This document shows, piece by piece, positions 41,710-52,286 of a DNA stretch of 64,000 nt. The translations under genes were made by a program, and so were the position numbers. The notes beneath the pieces are model-generated. The model searched no databases. It saw only the letters and a list, made by a program, of their open reading frames with translations, and was not told the origin of the DNA. The stretch's first letter is position 1. Each line of letters starts with the position of its first letter. Source of the stretch: Rhizophagus clarus (lineage: Eukaryota > Glomeromycota > Glomeromycetes > Glomerales > Glomeraceae); NCBI GenBank assembly GCA_015698045.1, contig BLAL01000187.1, forward strand, positions 372,001 through 436,000, given 5' to 3'.

Positions 41710-44700
41710 TTAAGTGCTTTGCTTTACTGCCTCCGGCTCGGTCACATCCTCAAGATGGAAATACCATAAATTACTAATCTCATTTAGTGCCCCAATTTCT
41801 GATATGTGAGGTAAGGAAGGTAGGTCAGCAATTATCTCATTTTTTCACATGGATGAAACTGGTCTGATTTCTTCTGGAATTGACACATGCTCTTTGTAAC
41901 GCATATGATAGACCAATTTGTGAAAGAATAAATTATACTCTTCAATACACTTTGCAAGCTCGCTAGGATATTGAGCAAAATCAGAGCATATTTTTTCCTT
42001 CATTTCGTCATCTACCGAGAGGTTTTTATCTTTTGAAATTTTCCTAGCGCATTTCATAAATTTCTCCTATAATACCTCGATAGGGTTACTTACCATGAAA
42101 ATCTCGTAGCTAAGCCATTCGCCATGAAATATTTCATATAAGTACCCTATCTTTTGATACAACATTTCTTGTGCCTTTTTGACCGCAGTTCTGTAAGCAC
42201 GCTTATAAGCAATCCCACGAGATTCCATCATCTTGGAAGTAACACCATTGACTATGATATTTTCTTTTACGAATCCCTCAAGCCATGACTTGGCCTTGTT
42301 TTGAGCATAGTCATCAATTTGCTTATATTTCTCATCCGGGTCTTCGATCCGCATGATTCGACTTGAGGGTTCTGGCTCATACTTCTTGTCATACATGATA
42401 AATCGGGCACAGAGGCCAATAATAGTTTTTTCGAAATAATGGTATAAATCTAGTTCCTTCCCCAATTCCTTAGCTACATCGGCGAATTCCATTTTTTCGC
42501 CTTTAGTTGGTTTTAACTTTCTACCATGTAAATCGAAGGTAGTATCGGAATGGGTTACTACATAACTAAAGCGCTCACCTGGTATCGGAATTTTACTATC
42601 ATATTTTCCTCTCATTCTTCCTATAAAACGTTGGACGCTAATATTATTTACATCAGGTTTCCATGCATCAGTCTCTATAAACTGTTCGAAATTCCATTGC
42701 TCAGTATTAATTATAGCGTCCCTAAGAACGTCCTCAACAATTTTATGGAGAGAGTGCTCGTTGTTGATATCCCTAACTTCATTCATAATCTGATCCCCTA
42801 TGGTTTTGAAAAGCTGGGATTTGCCTTGTTTTACAGTATCAATTCCTCTTATGAAAGGGTCCTCCAGACTGAAATTTACTGCATCTTCATGCTTGGTGCT
42901 GAAATATTTTTTCTTCCCAGTGAAGACTACTGGGAATAGCACTTCTTCATAAGCCATTTCGAGATAACCCAATCTGGTTTTTAGCCTAAGAAAACTGTTT
43001 ACTTCATTACGCAATTTCTCCATTACGCCCATAGTAATTGTGACCATTTCGGTCCAGTACTTTAGTTTCGAAATTGTGCCTTTCCCGCCATTGTAGGCCA
43101 GATCACATTTCTCATAACAAGAATCTGGGCAAGTGAGATATAGGGAATCAGTATTCCCGTATTTTATCCCAAAGCCCTTCTTTTTCACGAATTCTGCGAC
43201 GAGTTTGATATTCTCTCGCCCAGCTGAAGTAACACCCCCAGCAAGTGCTAGTGTATAGAACGGGGAATCACTTTGGCCGGTCACATCATAGAACGAATTC
43301 ATATATAATTTAATCACCTTCTGCTTCGAATTTAAAGAATTGTATTCAAAACAAATAGAACTATATTCTTTCATAAAATCATCATATGATAAATCAGCTC
43401 CATCAGAGCGCTCCTCTGGAACAATAAAGGGACTTAGGATCTTGGTCATCTCTGCGTGCCTCTCAGTATTTTTTACAGAGGATAGAACATCTTTGATTGC
43501 GTCCACTACCAGGAAAGATCCGCCAGCTGAATCCATTTTACTTTTAACTTTCCCCATATATTCCTTTTTCTTTCCGAAAACTTTAAGTTGGGCCTTTAAT
43601 TCATTCCGTATATTGAGCAGATTTTTCAATATTTTTGTAAATAGACCTTCCTGATCAGATTTATTTCCATGACGTATGGTCCAGGCTCGCACAGGTTTAC
43701 CGCCATACTTGAACTCGATACTGTGAAGCACTTTATTCTCTCTCTTTAACTTAACTACTTCCGAAAGTGTTGAGACCATCTTCTCGGGTGAGAGGTTGTA
43801 AGTCATAATTATGCTGGGATACAAGGATCTAAAGTCTAAACCAGTGACAGGGCGCTTATTTTCAAGACCCTTTTCTGGCGGGAACACATACGCTCCTGGA
43901 AACTTCCCAGATGCTTTCTGATTGGAAATTTTCGTGGTGTATAGAATGTCCTACGCCCAAGCTTCAGCGCCTAAGAGATTGGATACTTTCGTTCCTATAG
44001 CATAATAATGTGAGTCGAATAATGATATATGAGCGATTGAGGCCACCTCTCTGTAATCATTTATAACATTAGATTTGACCATGAGCTCCTGACAACGTAA
44101 AGCATCTATAACACAATAATTTATGATTTCATGCATATGTTTTTTGGAAGAGTTGGAAGCCCTGTCTTTCGCTTCCGAATAATACTTCCATAATTTGCTC
44201 ATGGGCATATCGGCTTTACCATCGAGACCATATTTTTCTAAGAAGTATTTTAGTGATGTTTTCTCAGAGCAGGGTGAAGTTGCATAAAACTTGCGCGAAC
44301 ATCGATCGGTACACACCCCGGAAGTTTAAGAAAGGAGGATTCGAAAGTCAAAGAGGGATTGATTTTGATATTAATAGATTCGCGACCTTCTGTTTTTCTG
44401 AAATTCCTATCCGTTTTCTTCGCCCATTGGTCCCTATGGAAGTAACCACTGCTTAGTGGCTTTCCAGTTCCACCGAAATAATTCCAAGTGAGAGTGGATT
44501 GAGTATTGGCTGTCTTATACGGATTTGCTGACATTTGTTGGACCATCCAGTCGAAAACATTTAACTTGGTGGCCTTTTCTACGATGAAGGGCCAATCATA
44601 ACCAGAGTCATTAAAACCGAGCTGGATGTCTGGAGCAAAAGATTTCCAGCATAAAGCGAAAGCTTTTAATACATTGGCTTGGTTTCCACATATAATAGTA

Positions 44701-45734
44701 ATCCAGTCTGGGTCTGGTGCCGTCTCAACGTCGACAAGGCATATCTGTTCTAGTGGTTTCGGGTCGTCTTTCCAGTGTAGAGTCATACAGATCGTAAAAA
44801 CCTGGGACGTGTCATTTTTCGCTTCTGGGAAGTTCCCCAACCCACGTGAATCGTATGTTTCTATATCCCACGTTAGTACTAGTGCTCGATCGTGGGCAAA
44901 GAGAGAAGATGGATAGATTTTGTAAAGTGGTTCGAAATTATCTATGAGACGAAAGTTATTAATGTGGACATAAAATGCATGTGGACAATGTTGGGATTTC
45001 GCATAATAAGGTGCACTGAAATTATATCTATAATCGCTCACTAAGCCCCACCCAGAAAGTGGTATCTTATACTCTCTTGCAACTTTACGATAATATGTGC
45101 CTGTATCATCTGAAGCGGTCTCTATCCTATTTTCTTGATCGGTCTCCGAATTATATCTTGAGATAATATCGAGAGCGGTAAACCTTAGGTCTTTATTTGG
45201 CGCAGTAATGCGAAGATACGGCTTTTTTTCTGCATGGTAACCATGGATAGGATATGCTTTTATACATTCCATCCGGATTAGATTCATGTTCATAGTGTTC
45301 CCACTACTGTCTTTCCCAGTAGCAAGAATACCTTTTATTTTGGACCAGAATTTGGGAATACTTGTATTATTGGGAACATGAATATCGAAAAATACCTTGA
45401 TACCAGTAATGGTAACAACCGCTTTCTGGCCATTAACGAGGTATCCATAAAGGCGAAGAATATAATGGGGGGTTTTATTAATATATTCTTTTGCTTCTTC
45501 TATATCGATTGACATAAATGGAATATCTCGATGGTTTGCTATCTCATCTTTGAGAATTGAAGTCGAACTCTCATCATTTCTCATGGCTAATTTATCACAG
45601 ATTGAGATACCCGCCAAGTAATTCTCACCGCCATATCTGATTACCTGACCCGATGATGTTTTTTCTTTTTCAGCCTCTGGGTGAAAAAGGGCGGGGGCGT
45701 CAAAGAACTCTGAAAGTGAGGATTGTTCGGTCAT
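41710..45734 (-). pseudogene. polB: Family B DNA polymerase, broken (frameshift + 3 stops)
   Basis: The replicative polymerase of the element, about 1340 codons. It starts at ATG 45734 inside the right TIR with the same PIP box (QSSLSEFF) as the primase. Exonuclease motifs: LTWDIETYD (about residue 290), [11 protein letters not shown] (about 376) and YCVIDALR (about 541). Polymerase motifs: [12 protein letters not shown] (about 638); [13 protein letters not shown] (about 811, with Asp where Gly is usual); [10 protein letters not shown] (about 860), where the first Asp of the normal DTD is Asn (AAT for GAT). Breaks: a one-base frameshift near 44260 in an A-run, TAG at 43951, TAG at 42067 and TGA at 41845. 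The C-terminal frame stays open to TAA 41710. It cannot make a full polymerase as it stands. Confidence 0.9.
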
Positions 45735-45857
45735 GATATTATATCGCAAATATACAGTTTGAGAGAAACTATATACTCCGGAAAAAAAAGTTTAAAATGA
45801 AATTAATTCCGAACTATATAGATCGATACATAAATCAACAATCCATAGTTATTAAAA
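45735..45857. promoter_or_regulatory. Bidirectional promoter region, right TIR
   Basis: Nearly identical to 18760-18882; here it separates the polymerase start from the right zinc-finger ORF. Confidence 0.6.
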
Positions 45858-46139
45858 ATGGTATTTTATCGATGTACTTATATCCACAGGAGTGGTAAGA
45901 TTTGCAATCGAGGATGCTACCATCCGGAAGGATGTTTTATTCATCGCAATTCTCCTTCTCAGGTATTTTGCAAAGAATGTGGAAAATTATCTTATTCCGG
46001 ATATGGATATTGCGATGATCATGCTAGAAAGCACCATAAAAGGGAACAATACCATCGGAAAAGGATGGTAGACTTAGCTTCGGCGGAGATACTGGTAGGT
46101 AATTTAGAGGTAAACAAAAATAATACAACTTGTCACTAG
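45858..46139 (+). CDS. TIR zinc-finger protein, right copy (93 aa)
   Basis: The same Cys/His-rich protein as at 18478-18759, transcribed toward the right tip, with one amino-acid difference (Ala for Val near residue 77). Both copies are intact. Confidence 0.75.
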   Translation: MVFYRCTYIHRSGKICNRGCYHPEGCFIHRNSPSQVFCKECGKLSYSGYGYCDDHARKHHKREQYHRKRMVDLASAEILVGNLEVNKNNTTCH

Positions 46140-46525
46140 TGGATTCCAAAGGGATCGTGTCACTAGAAAAAAAACCAGTGACAGAACTAGTGATGCGAAC
46201 GATAGGTTCTTTAAGAATTCTAGGCCGAAAGAAACCTTTCTTGATGGATGTCACTAGTGTCACTAGTGTCACTGGAAAAAATCTGAGTTCCTTAACTTTT
46301 TTTATTTTTTATAGCATACATTTATTATAATATATCTTGCGTAAAGTAGGTAGCATAGAAAAAATTTGATTTTTTTTCTAATTTATTACTCTTTTACTAG
46401 TGACACTAGTGACACTAATCAAGAAAGAAATAAAATAGCCTAATAATCTCAAGAAAGATAACAAAGCTGTCACTAGTTCTATCACCAGTTAGTATTCGGA
46501 ACTAGTGACACTAGTGACAGCCGAT
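46130..46525. repeat. ACTAGTGAC cluster, right TIR
   Basis: Mirror of the cluster at 18095-18486, with small differences between arms (for example CTATCACCAGT for CTGTCACCAGT). Confidence 0.85.
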
Positions 46526-47460
46526 GACAACAAAAAATCGTCCCAATTTATATCCTAATATGCCTGAAAATGTGGTAAAATATAATATAAATGCGTTCTA
46601 ATGATTCAAATCTCGGGACACAAAATCGGCATACATATACCAGCGCAATAGTTAGACCACAAGATGGTGTACTTCTTAGCAAACAAATGGGCTGGCCAAG
46701 CTAATACAAATTGCACGCCCAATAGAATACCCAAAATCGATATTAAAGTTAGACAAATGTTATTATTATTTTTGGCGCAATAGATTTTTGTTCAATTTCG
46801 ATGACGTAATATTCCATAAATTCGGCCACAACTTTACTTTTACTAGGGACACGAAGTTGGCATACATAAACCGGCAACAAATAGGATTACAAAATCGGCG
46901 CACTTCTGGCAATTAAATGGGCTGACCATAGTATACGGAACTAGTGACAACCGGTTAACTACATTTGCTATATTATGACAGAGGGTGTTCGTTGCCGTAA
47001 CAGGATCACGTGACCATGACGCAGTAAGGCGCAGTATGAATTCGCTTAATTTCAGCCAGATCTTTGGATACAATAACTCAGCATTCAAGTGATCAACCTT
47101 TCTGGTTCCCTGCCAGTTCTCTGCCAGTTCCATGACAGTTCCAGGAGAGTTCCAGGCACTACCAGGTTACTATCATAGCGCCAACTTGGATCCTTCAGAT
47201 CATGTGTCCCAAAGATCGGCCAGAAATTATGCCATAGTGCTAACTAAATTTAGACACGAATCTACTGCGATCTACTGCGCCACCTGACACGATATTTTTT
47301 TACCACATTTTGGGATCTAGAAAGGCAACCAAATAGGCGCAAAAAGGTAAGCACTCAATATAGAATTCGGCATCCAATCAGGTATAGGAAGTCAACACCC
47401 TTAACATAAAACCAGGTATCTAAATGGCTACAGAAGGCCAACAACCCTATTATATAATTT
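46526..47460. other. Right TIR, non-coding middle
   Basis: About 0.9 kb mirroring 17121-18090. The open frame 46843-47133 has no matching intact frame in the left TIR, so it was not called. Confidence 0.6.
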
Positions 47461-47805
47461 AGCATGTAAACGACTCAGAAACAAGAAGAAAAGCGTGGTA
47501 TTTAGATTATATAGTGGTAGTTAGATTAAATGGTGGGTGGTAGTTAGATTATATGGTGGTAAAAAAAAACAGATAGCAAGAAAGATTTTAAAGGATAGCT
47601 AGAGCATAAAAAAGATACCTAATTCGTAAAAATAAATAGATTATATGGTGGTGATTAGATTATATTATTTAGATTATATGGTGGTAATTAGATTATATTA
47701 TTTAGATCATATGGTGGTAATTAGATTATATAGTGGTATCCAGATTATATGGTGGTAATTAGATTATATGGTGGTATCCAGATTATATGGTGGTAATATA
47801 ATCTA
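47461..47805. repeat. Subterminal tandem array, right TIR
   Basis: AGATTATATGGTGGT copies, the complement of the left array, leading to the tip palindrome. Confidence 0.9.
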
Positions 47806-47811
47806 GGGCAA

Positions 47812-47857
47812 GTGGATACCACCATATAATATAATTATATTATATGGTGGTATCCAC
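47812..47857. repeat. Right terminal perfect palindrome, 46 bp
   Basis: Identical to 16720-16765; one base inside the element's right end. Confidence 0.97.
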
Positions 47858-47858
47858 T

Positions 47859-47863
47859 GGTAT
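47859..47863 (+). repeat. Target site duplication, right copy (GGTAT)
   Basis: Matches 16714-16718. Joining the two flanks through one copy gives a continuous MITE end and then a continuous coiled-coil gene frame. Confidence 0.85.
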
Positions 47864-48262
47864 TCTTGGAGTAGTTACCAGAAGTATCAAATCCTGTGAT
47901 TGAAATTTTAGCTGAAAGCCCATGCTAAAATAACCATAGGAAGAAGGTTGCAGAAAATATTATACAATTGATAGCTGATGGTATTAAAAAAGATGCTTAA
48001 TCAAGTGACAAAGCCATTCCTTATAATGTGATTTCAGCCAGGGGCCCCTTTCAAAATTCTTTTACAGTTTCATTACTTGGTTCTGAAGGGACCCTTTCTC
48101 TAGCTCAATTATTCTATAAAGCGACTGATGCTAAATATGGCACAATTTGTGCTAATCAGAAAGAGATTTTGCGCTAGTATTATTATAAAAAGGAATTTTT
48201 AACTCAGATTAGTGTGATTGTACAAGATAGAAAAGGCAAAATAGGTAAATATCATATGGTGA
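47861..48262 (+). pseudogene. Coiled-coil gene, 3' part, displaced by the Maverick
   Basis: The frame that was cut at 16016 continues here from the TA at 47861-47862. It carries stretches such as NPVIEILAESP, KVAENIIQLIADGIKKDA and TDAKYGTICANQKEILR, typical of the C-terminal region of the glomeromycete coiled-coil family (from memory). Several stops show that this gene was already, or has since become, a pseudogene. Confidence 0.65.
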
Positions 48263-48267
48263 TATCC

Positions 48268-49460
48268 CATTAGTATAACTAGTCATATTATATTACTTAT
48301 AATGGTTTTAATATATACTTCTGCTCATCATTCTATAAGGCAACAATCGTTTAGTATACTTATCATTTAGCTTTCATTTTTATGTTATGTCTTTATACCC
48401 ATGCTGTTGGTTGTTTCGTAAAAACAAATCCTGATATTGTGTCATAATGTTGTAAAGATTATTTCTTTTGGTATTTCATAATTTGGGAAGGAATCATTTA
48501 TTTTTTTAAACGTGTTATAAGAGAAATTAGAAATTGTTAACCAACTCAAATTATAAAAGTTATTAATCATCCATCAAAAGCTATTAAAATTCAATTTATG
48601 AAACCTTTTTTCAAATATAAGGTTGGTCAATATTTATTTTTAAATGTACCAAAAGTTTCAAGTCTTTAATGGCATCCTTCACCATCACTTCTGCTTCTGA
48701 TGATCTTATGTTTCTGTATATATTTGACAAGTTGGTGATTTTACTGAAGAATTGGATGAAGTACTTGGTCGTAATGTTTTAACTGAAAAAGATTATATAC
48801 CAAAAGAATTACCTAAACTTCATATTGATGGTCCTTTTAGTGCTCCTACTGAAAATGTTTTGATAATGAAATTGCAATTTTGGTCAGTTATGGTATTGGT
48901 GTAATTCCTTTTGCTTCAATCTTAAAAAATATTTGGTGATTTTTAACAATTCTTGTATATATCAATATATCAACTAATTAATTCATATCTTTTCTTTAGG
49001 TATCAACATAAAAATAATAGACTATCAAAATTACGTTGTGTAGAATTCTTTTGGATTTATCATGATACTGGATCTTTTGAATGGTTTCAATCATTATTAA
49101 AAACATTAGAAGTAACACAATTAGAAGAAGAATTTTTAAAATTCCACATTTATCTTACATTAAAATTGCCTAAATCCACCATTCAAAATATTGTTATAAA
49201 TAATGGATCAAGTTTTTATGATCCTTTAACAGATTTGTAATCATATTTATTATAGTAGACCAAATTTCAGTGACATATTTTTAAGATTAAAGAGAGCCAT
49301 AGAAAGTAGAAAACATTTACCTGGTGCAGAAAGAAATTTGAAAACCAATGTTGATGTATATTATTGTGGTCTCTCTGCTTTAGTTAAGAGTTTTAAAGTT
49401 GAAGTTAATAAAGCCAATACTAAAGGAATAAATTTTTCTTTCCATAAAAAGTATTTCTAA
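48268..49460 (+). pseudogene. NADPH oxidase pseudogene (5'-truncated duplicate)
   Basis: Closely similar to the NOX gene from about 54364 onward, including the intron position (intron about 48937-49001). It lacks the N-terminal ~140 residues and has many stops and indels. The C-terminal YYCG segment and the last codons before the stop are still readable (to 49460). It is a partial segmental duplicate. Confidence 0.9.
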
Positions 49461-50800
49461 AAAAAAAATTAACATTAAAGGATAATTTAATTTTTTTAAG
49501 AAAGAAAAAAAAAAAAAAGAAAATTTAGATATATATATATATATATATTTTGGTAGGGAATGGGAATTTTTTTTTTTAATTTAATTTTTTTTAATGTTAG
49601 TGATTTTTTTTTCATAATGCTTTTTTTTTATTACCACCTTTCTTTTTTTGCCATCAATTAATCATTTATGAAAAAAAAAATCATGCTTTTTGGGTTTTTA
49701 GTATTTTATTAAAATATTAAAAAAAAAACTTTTATTTGTAAAATTATTTTTTCACATAGGGGTCATATTTTGTGTGTTTTTTTTTTCTTTTCTTACATCA
49801 TTTTCTTTTTTGTATGATATACAATTTTCTTATGATACTGTACATATTTTTTTTTTTAATTTTATTTTTTATAAATATTGATGGTTTTTTTTTATACATA
49901 ATACATACACATATATATATTATTTATATTCGAAATTCAAAATGTAAATTGATCTTTATATTTAATGTCAATGTCTGTTAAAAAAAAAAAATATAGAACT
50001 TACAAAAAAAAAAAAAAGAAAAGCATAATAACAAGTTTACATTTTACAAAGTTTGTAGTGTGTGTGAAGAAAAAAAAACCATTAAAAGTCTTTGATCTGA
50101 TCTTTAAAAAAAAAGGGTTGAAAAAAAAATAGCTCCAATTTTTTTTTAATTGACATTTAATTTTGACATTTTTGACATTACATAAAATTTATCGTACGAA
50201 TTATCGTAAAAAGCATTAAAGAGTTTAGATTTGTTACCGAAATTACAACAAAGTGAAAGTGAACATTACATAAGAGTTTAGCAAAATTATCGTACAAAGC
50301 ATAACAGATAAGAAATTATTTGAAAAATAGCACAAGATATTGAAAATAGCATAAGAGATTTTTTTCTCGATCCAAATTTAGTAGTTAGATACCTCTAATA
50401 TACGTATAATACAATTATTAAAAAAAAACCGCGTCTTCCGAAATTTCCGAAATTTCCGAGTTCCCCGAATTCCCCGAATTCCCTATATTTATTTGATTTA
50501 TTTTTTAAAATTAAAAATTTCCTGATTAATATATAATTATACAACAAAAAAACTGGTCATCGATCGAAATTTAAAAACTGTGCCAAAAATGTTTTCTAGA
50601 CTAACTTTCTTTTATGAGAAAAAGATATTCAAAATTTTTATTTTTCTCTAAAAGAATATTATTATCATAAACTTTATAGTCAAACAAGTTAAAAAAAAAC
50701 AATAAACTTCATAGTAAAAAAAAAAAAAAAAAAGACGATAAAAGATTTTTAACGATATACGATTACTCTCTCTATATACCGTATAAAGGAGATAAGGGTC
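49461..50800. other. AT-rich intergenic DNA
   Basis: Poly-A/T runs and TA repeats with no gene recognised. The open frame 49772-49981 is low-complexity Phe/Leu/Ile-rich and was not called. A short CCGAAATTTCCGAAATTTCCG repeat lies at about 50437-50485. Confidence 0.5.
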
Positions 50801-51620
50801 TGGTTCTGGTAAACCCTGTCAGTGAAAAGTCTATGATTGTCGGTGAAGTAATTGCCAGGGTCATTTCAACGATATAAATGTTTCATCGACAGTCTTTTCG
50901 CCGAAAGTCATTTCCCTGCTTCCAGTGCAAATTAAAATCTTTTTTATAAAATTAAGCTATAAAGTATAAATAGTCATTTTTATAAATAAAATATTAACTA
51001 TAAGTAGACAAAATAAAATGGAGGTACGAAATCCCGACATTCAAAATCCAGATCACTTTAATTATCTTCGTAACTTCCTTTGCTCGCTTCGCTCGCAAGT
51101 TTTTTTTTCCTAACCCTTCCTAATCCTGACCCTAACTCTAACCCTAACTAACCCTAAGCTAACCCTAAGCTAACCCTAAGCTAACTCTAAGCTAACTCTA
51201 AGCTAACCTTAAGCTAACCCTAAACGTTTAACCCTAAGTAACGACTATTTTATATAAAAAATCCAGTGTGAAACTCCTATCTTATGCCAATAAAAAATAT
51301 TAATGATTTTGGCCTGTCGAGATTTTGACAGTCGGGATTTGGATGTCGGGATTTTGAGTTTCGGGGATTTCAGACGGCTCCCTTCAGGGGAAGGGTATAT
51401 TGTTCCCAGTAAACATAAGATTGATATTTCATATTACATACTGTATATTCTTTTTTGCATACACTTTATCGTATTATATAACAAATAATTTTGGCTATGT
51501 CTGTATAGTTAGTTGTATAAGGAAAAAAAAAATTATATTTGTAGTGAAACGTTTGTCGGTGAAACATTTGTCGATGAAATGATTGTCAGTGAAGTGAGCT
51601 AAACCCAACCAGGATATAAA
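50800..51620. repeat. Repeat cluster (GTCGGTGAAA motifs)
   Basis: GTCGGTGAAA-type and complementary TTTCATCGACA motifs occur at about 50820-50910 and 51540-51595, bracketing the telomere-like array. A second inverted pair (AATCCCGACATTC at 51030 and GGATGTCGGGATT at 51340) lies inside. This suggests one or two nested small non-autonomous elements, but no clean duplications were found. Confidence 0.4.
51110..51240. repeat. Interstitial telomere-like array (CCCTAA type)
   Basis: Degenerate CCCTAA units (TAATCCTGACCCTAACTC...) pass into a regular 12-bp repeat TAACCCTAAGCT with variants TAACTCTAAGCT. It is far from the window ends and flanked by ordinary DNA. Confidence 0.85.
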
Positions 51621-51967
51621 AATATACCATTTGATGATATAAGTTATGTTCATATGGTCATATAACGAAAGTTACGAATGTTATGAACGAATTATAATGT
51701 TATTGACCGGATATAGCATTGTAACCGATTTTGAAAATGGTAAAATTCTTTTTTCGAAAAATTTGACTTAATCTATAAAAATCCTTATAAAATCTTTTGA
51801 TAAGATATTTACATTTCTTCATCACGTGACATTTTGACCAGCATTATGGCATTAAGAAATTAATTTTGTGATGAATAAGGACGTCACCACTGGAAAAATC
51901 AAACTCAGAGGGTGTGATGCAGGGCGACAAAATTTTATTACGATCACGTGAGGAAGATAATACTGGC

Positions 51968-52278
51968 CAAGGACCCGTAAAATTTTCGAAAGCAATTTTT
52001 CGAAAGAAATCAAAATTTTTTGCCCAAATCGACAATTTTTTGTAATCACATATTGCAATAAATCACATGCGAATGATATTATTGGTTCAAGATAAATTTC
52101 ATCATGTGATTAACATTTTATTTAGCCAAAATTCGGAAGTTGTAATTCGAAAATTTTGTATAATCACGTGATATCCTTAACTCCAGCCAGAATCACTGAC
52201 TTAAAAGCTTAATTCTGGCCAAAATCGAAATAAATCGAAATTTTCACTTCAAATCGAAAAAATTTTTACGGGTCCCTG
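51968..52278. mobile_element. hAT-type MITE (311 bp)
   Basis: Ends CAAGGACCCGTAAAA and TTTTTACGGGTCCCTG form an inverted repeat with one early mismatch. They are flanked by a perfect 8-bp duplication ATACTGGC at 51960-51967 and 52279-52286. The CAGGG-type terminus is typical of hAT elements. Confidence 0.9.
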
Positions 52279-52286
52279 ATACTGGC

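Larger units (their letters stand above)
16719..47858. mobile_element. Maverick/Polinton-like element, 31.1 kb
   Basis: Defined ends, target duplication and about 2.2-kb inverted repeats enclose a family B DNA polymerase, AEP primase-SF3 helicase, DDE integrase and A32-like ATPase. All four are hallmark Maverick/Polinton functions. The first and last genes point inward from the two TIRs and begin inside them. It exceeds the usual 15-25 kb because the middle carries Crinkler-type, F-box/LRR and Gag/retropepsin genes. No double-jelly-roll major capsid, penton or adenovirus-like protease is recognised. Almost every core gene has one or more premature stops, so this copy is probably no longer autonomous. 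The inserted copy interrupts a MITE that interrupts a coiled-coil gene. Confidence 0.93.
45689..47858 (-). repeat. Right terminal inverted repeat, about 2.2 kb
   Basis: The inverted counterpart of 16719-18928, with the same order of tip palindrome, ACCACCATATAATCT array, ACTAGTGAC cluster, zinc-finger ORF and promoter. It ends inside codon 16 of the polymerase gene (45689). Confidence 0.95.

Noticed and set aside
42067-42093. A 27-nt mini-intron (GTAAGT...TATAG) in the polymerase gene that would remove the TAG at 42067
   Set aside because: It has a donor and acceptor and keeps the frame, but 27 nt is far below plausible spliceosomal intron size; other introns in the window are 68 nt or longer. 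A plain nonsense codon is simpler.
18883-45734. A variant genetic code in which TGA or TAG is read as an amino acid
   Set aside because: Within the same element TGA ends the small coiled-coil and ATPase genes and TAG ends the primase-helicase and both zinc-finger ORFs; flanking host genes also use the standard code.
46843-47133. A 96-aa ORF in the right TIR
   Set aside because: The corresponding left TIR sequence does not preserve the frame, so it is unlikely to be coding.
51110-51240. A chromosome end
   Set aside because: The array is short and degenerate, with ordinary DNA and genes on both sides.
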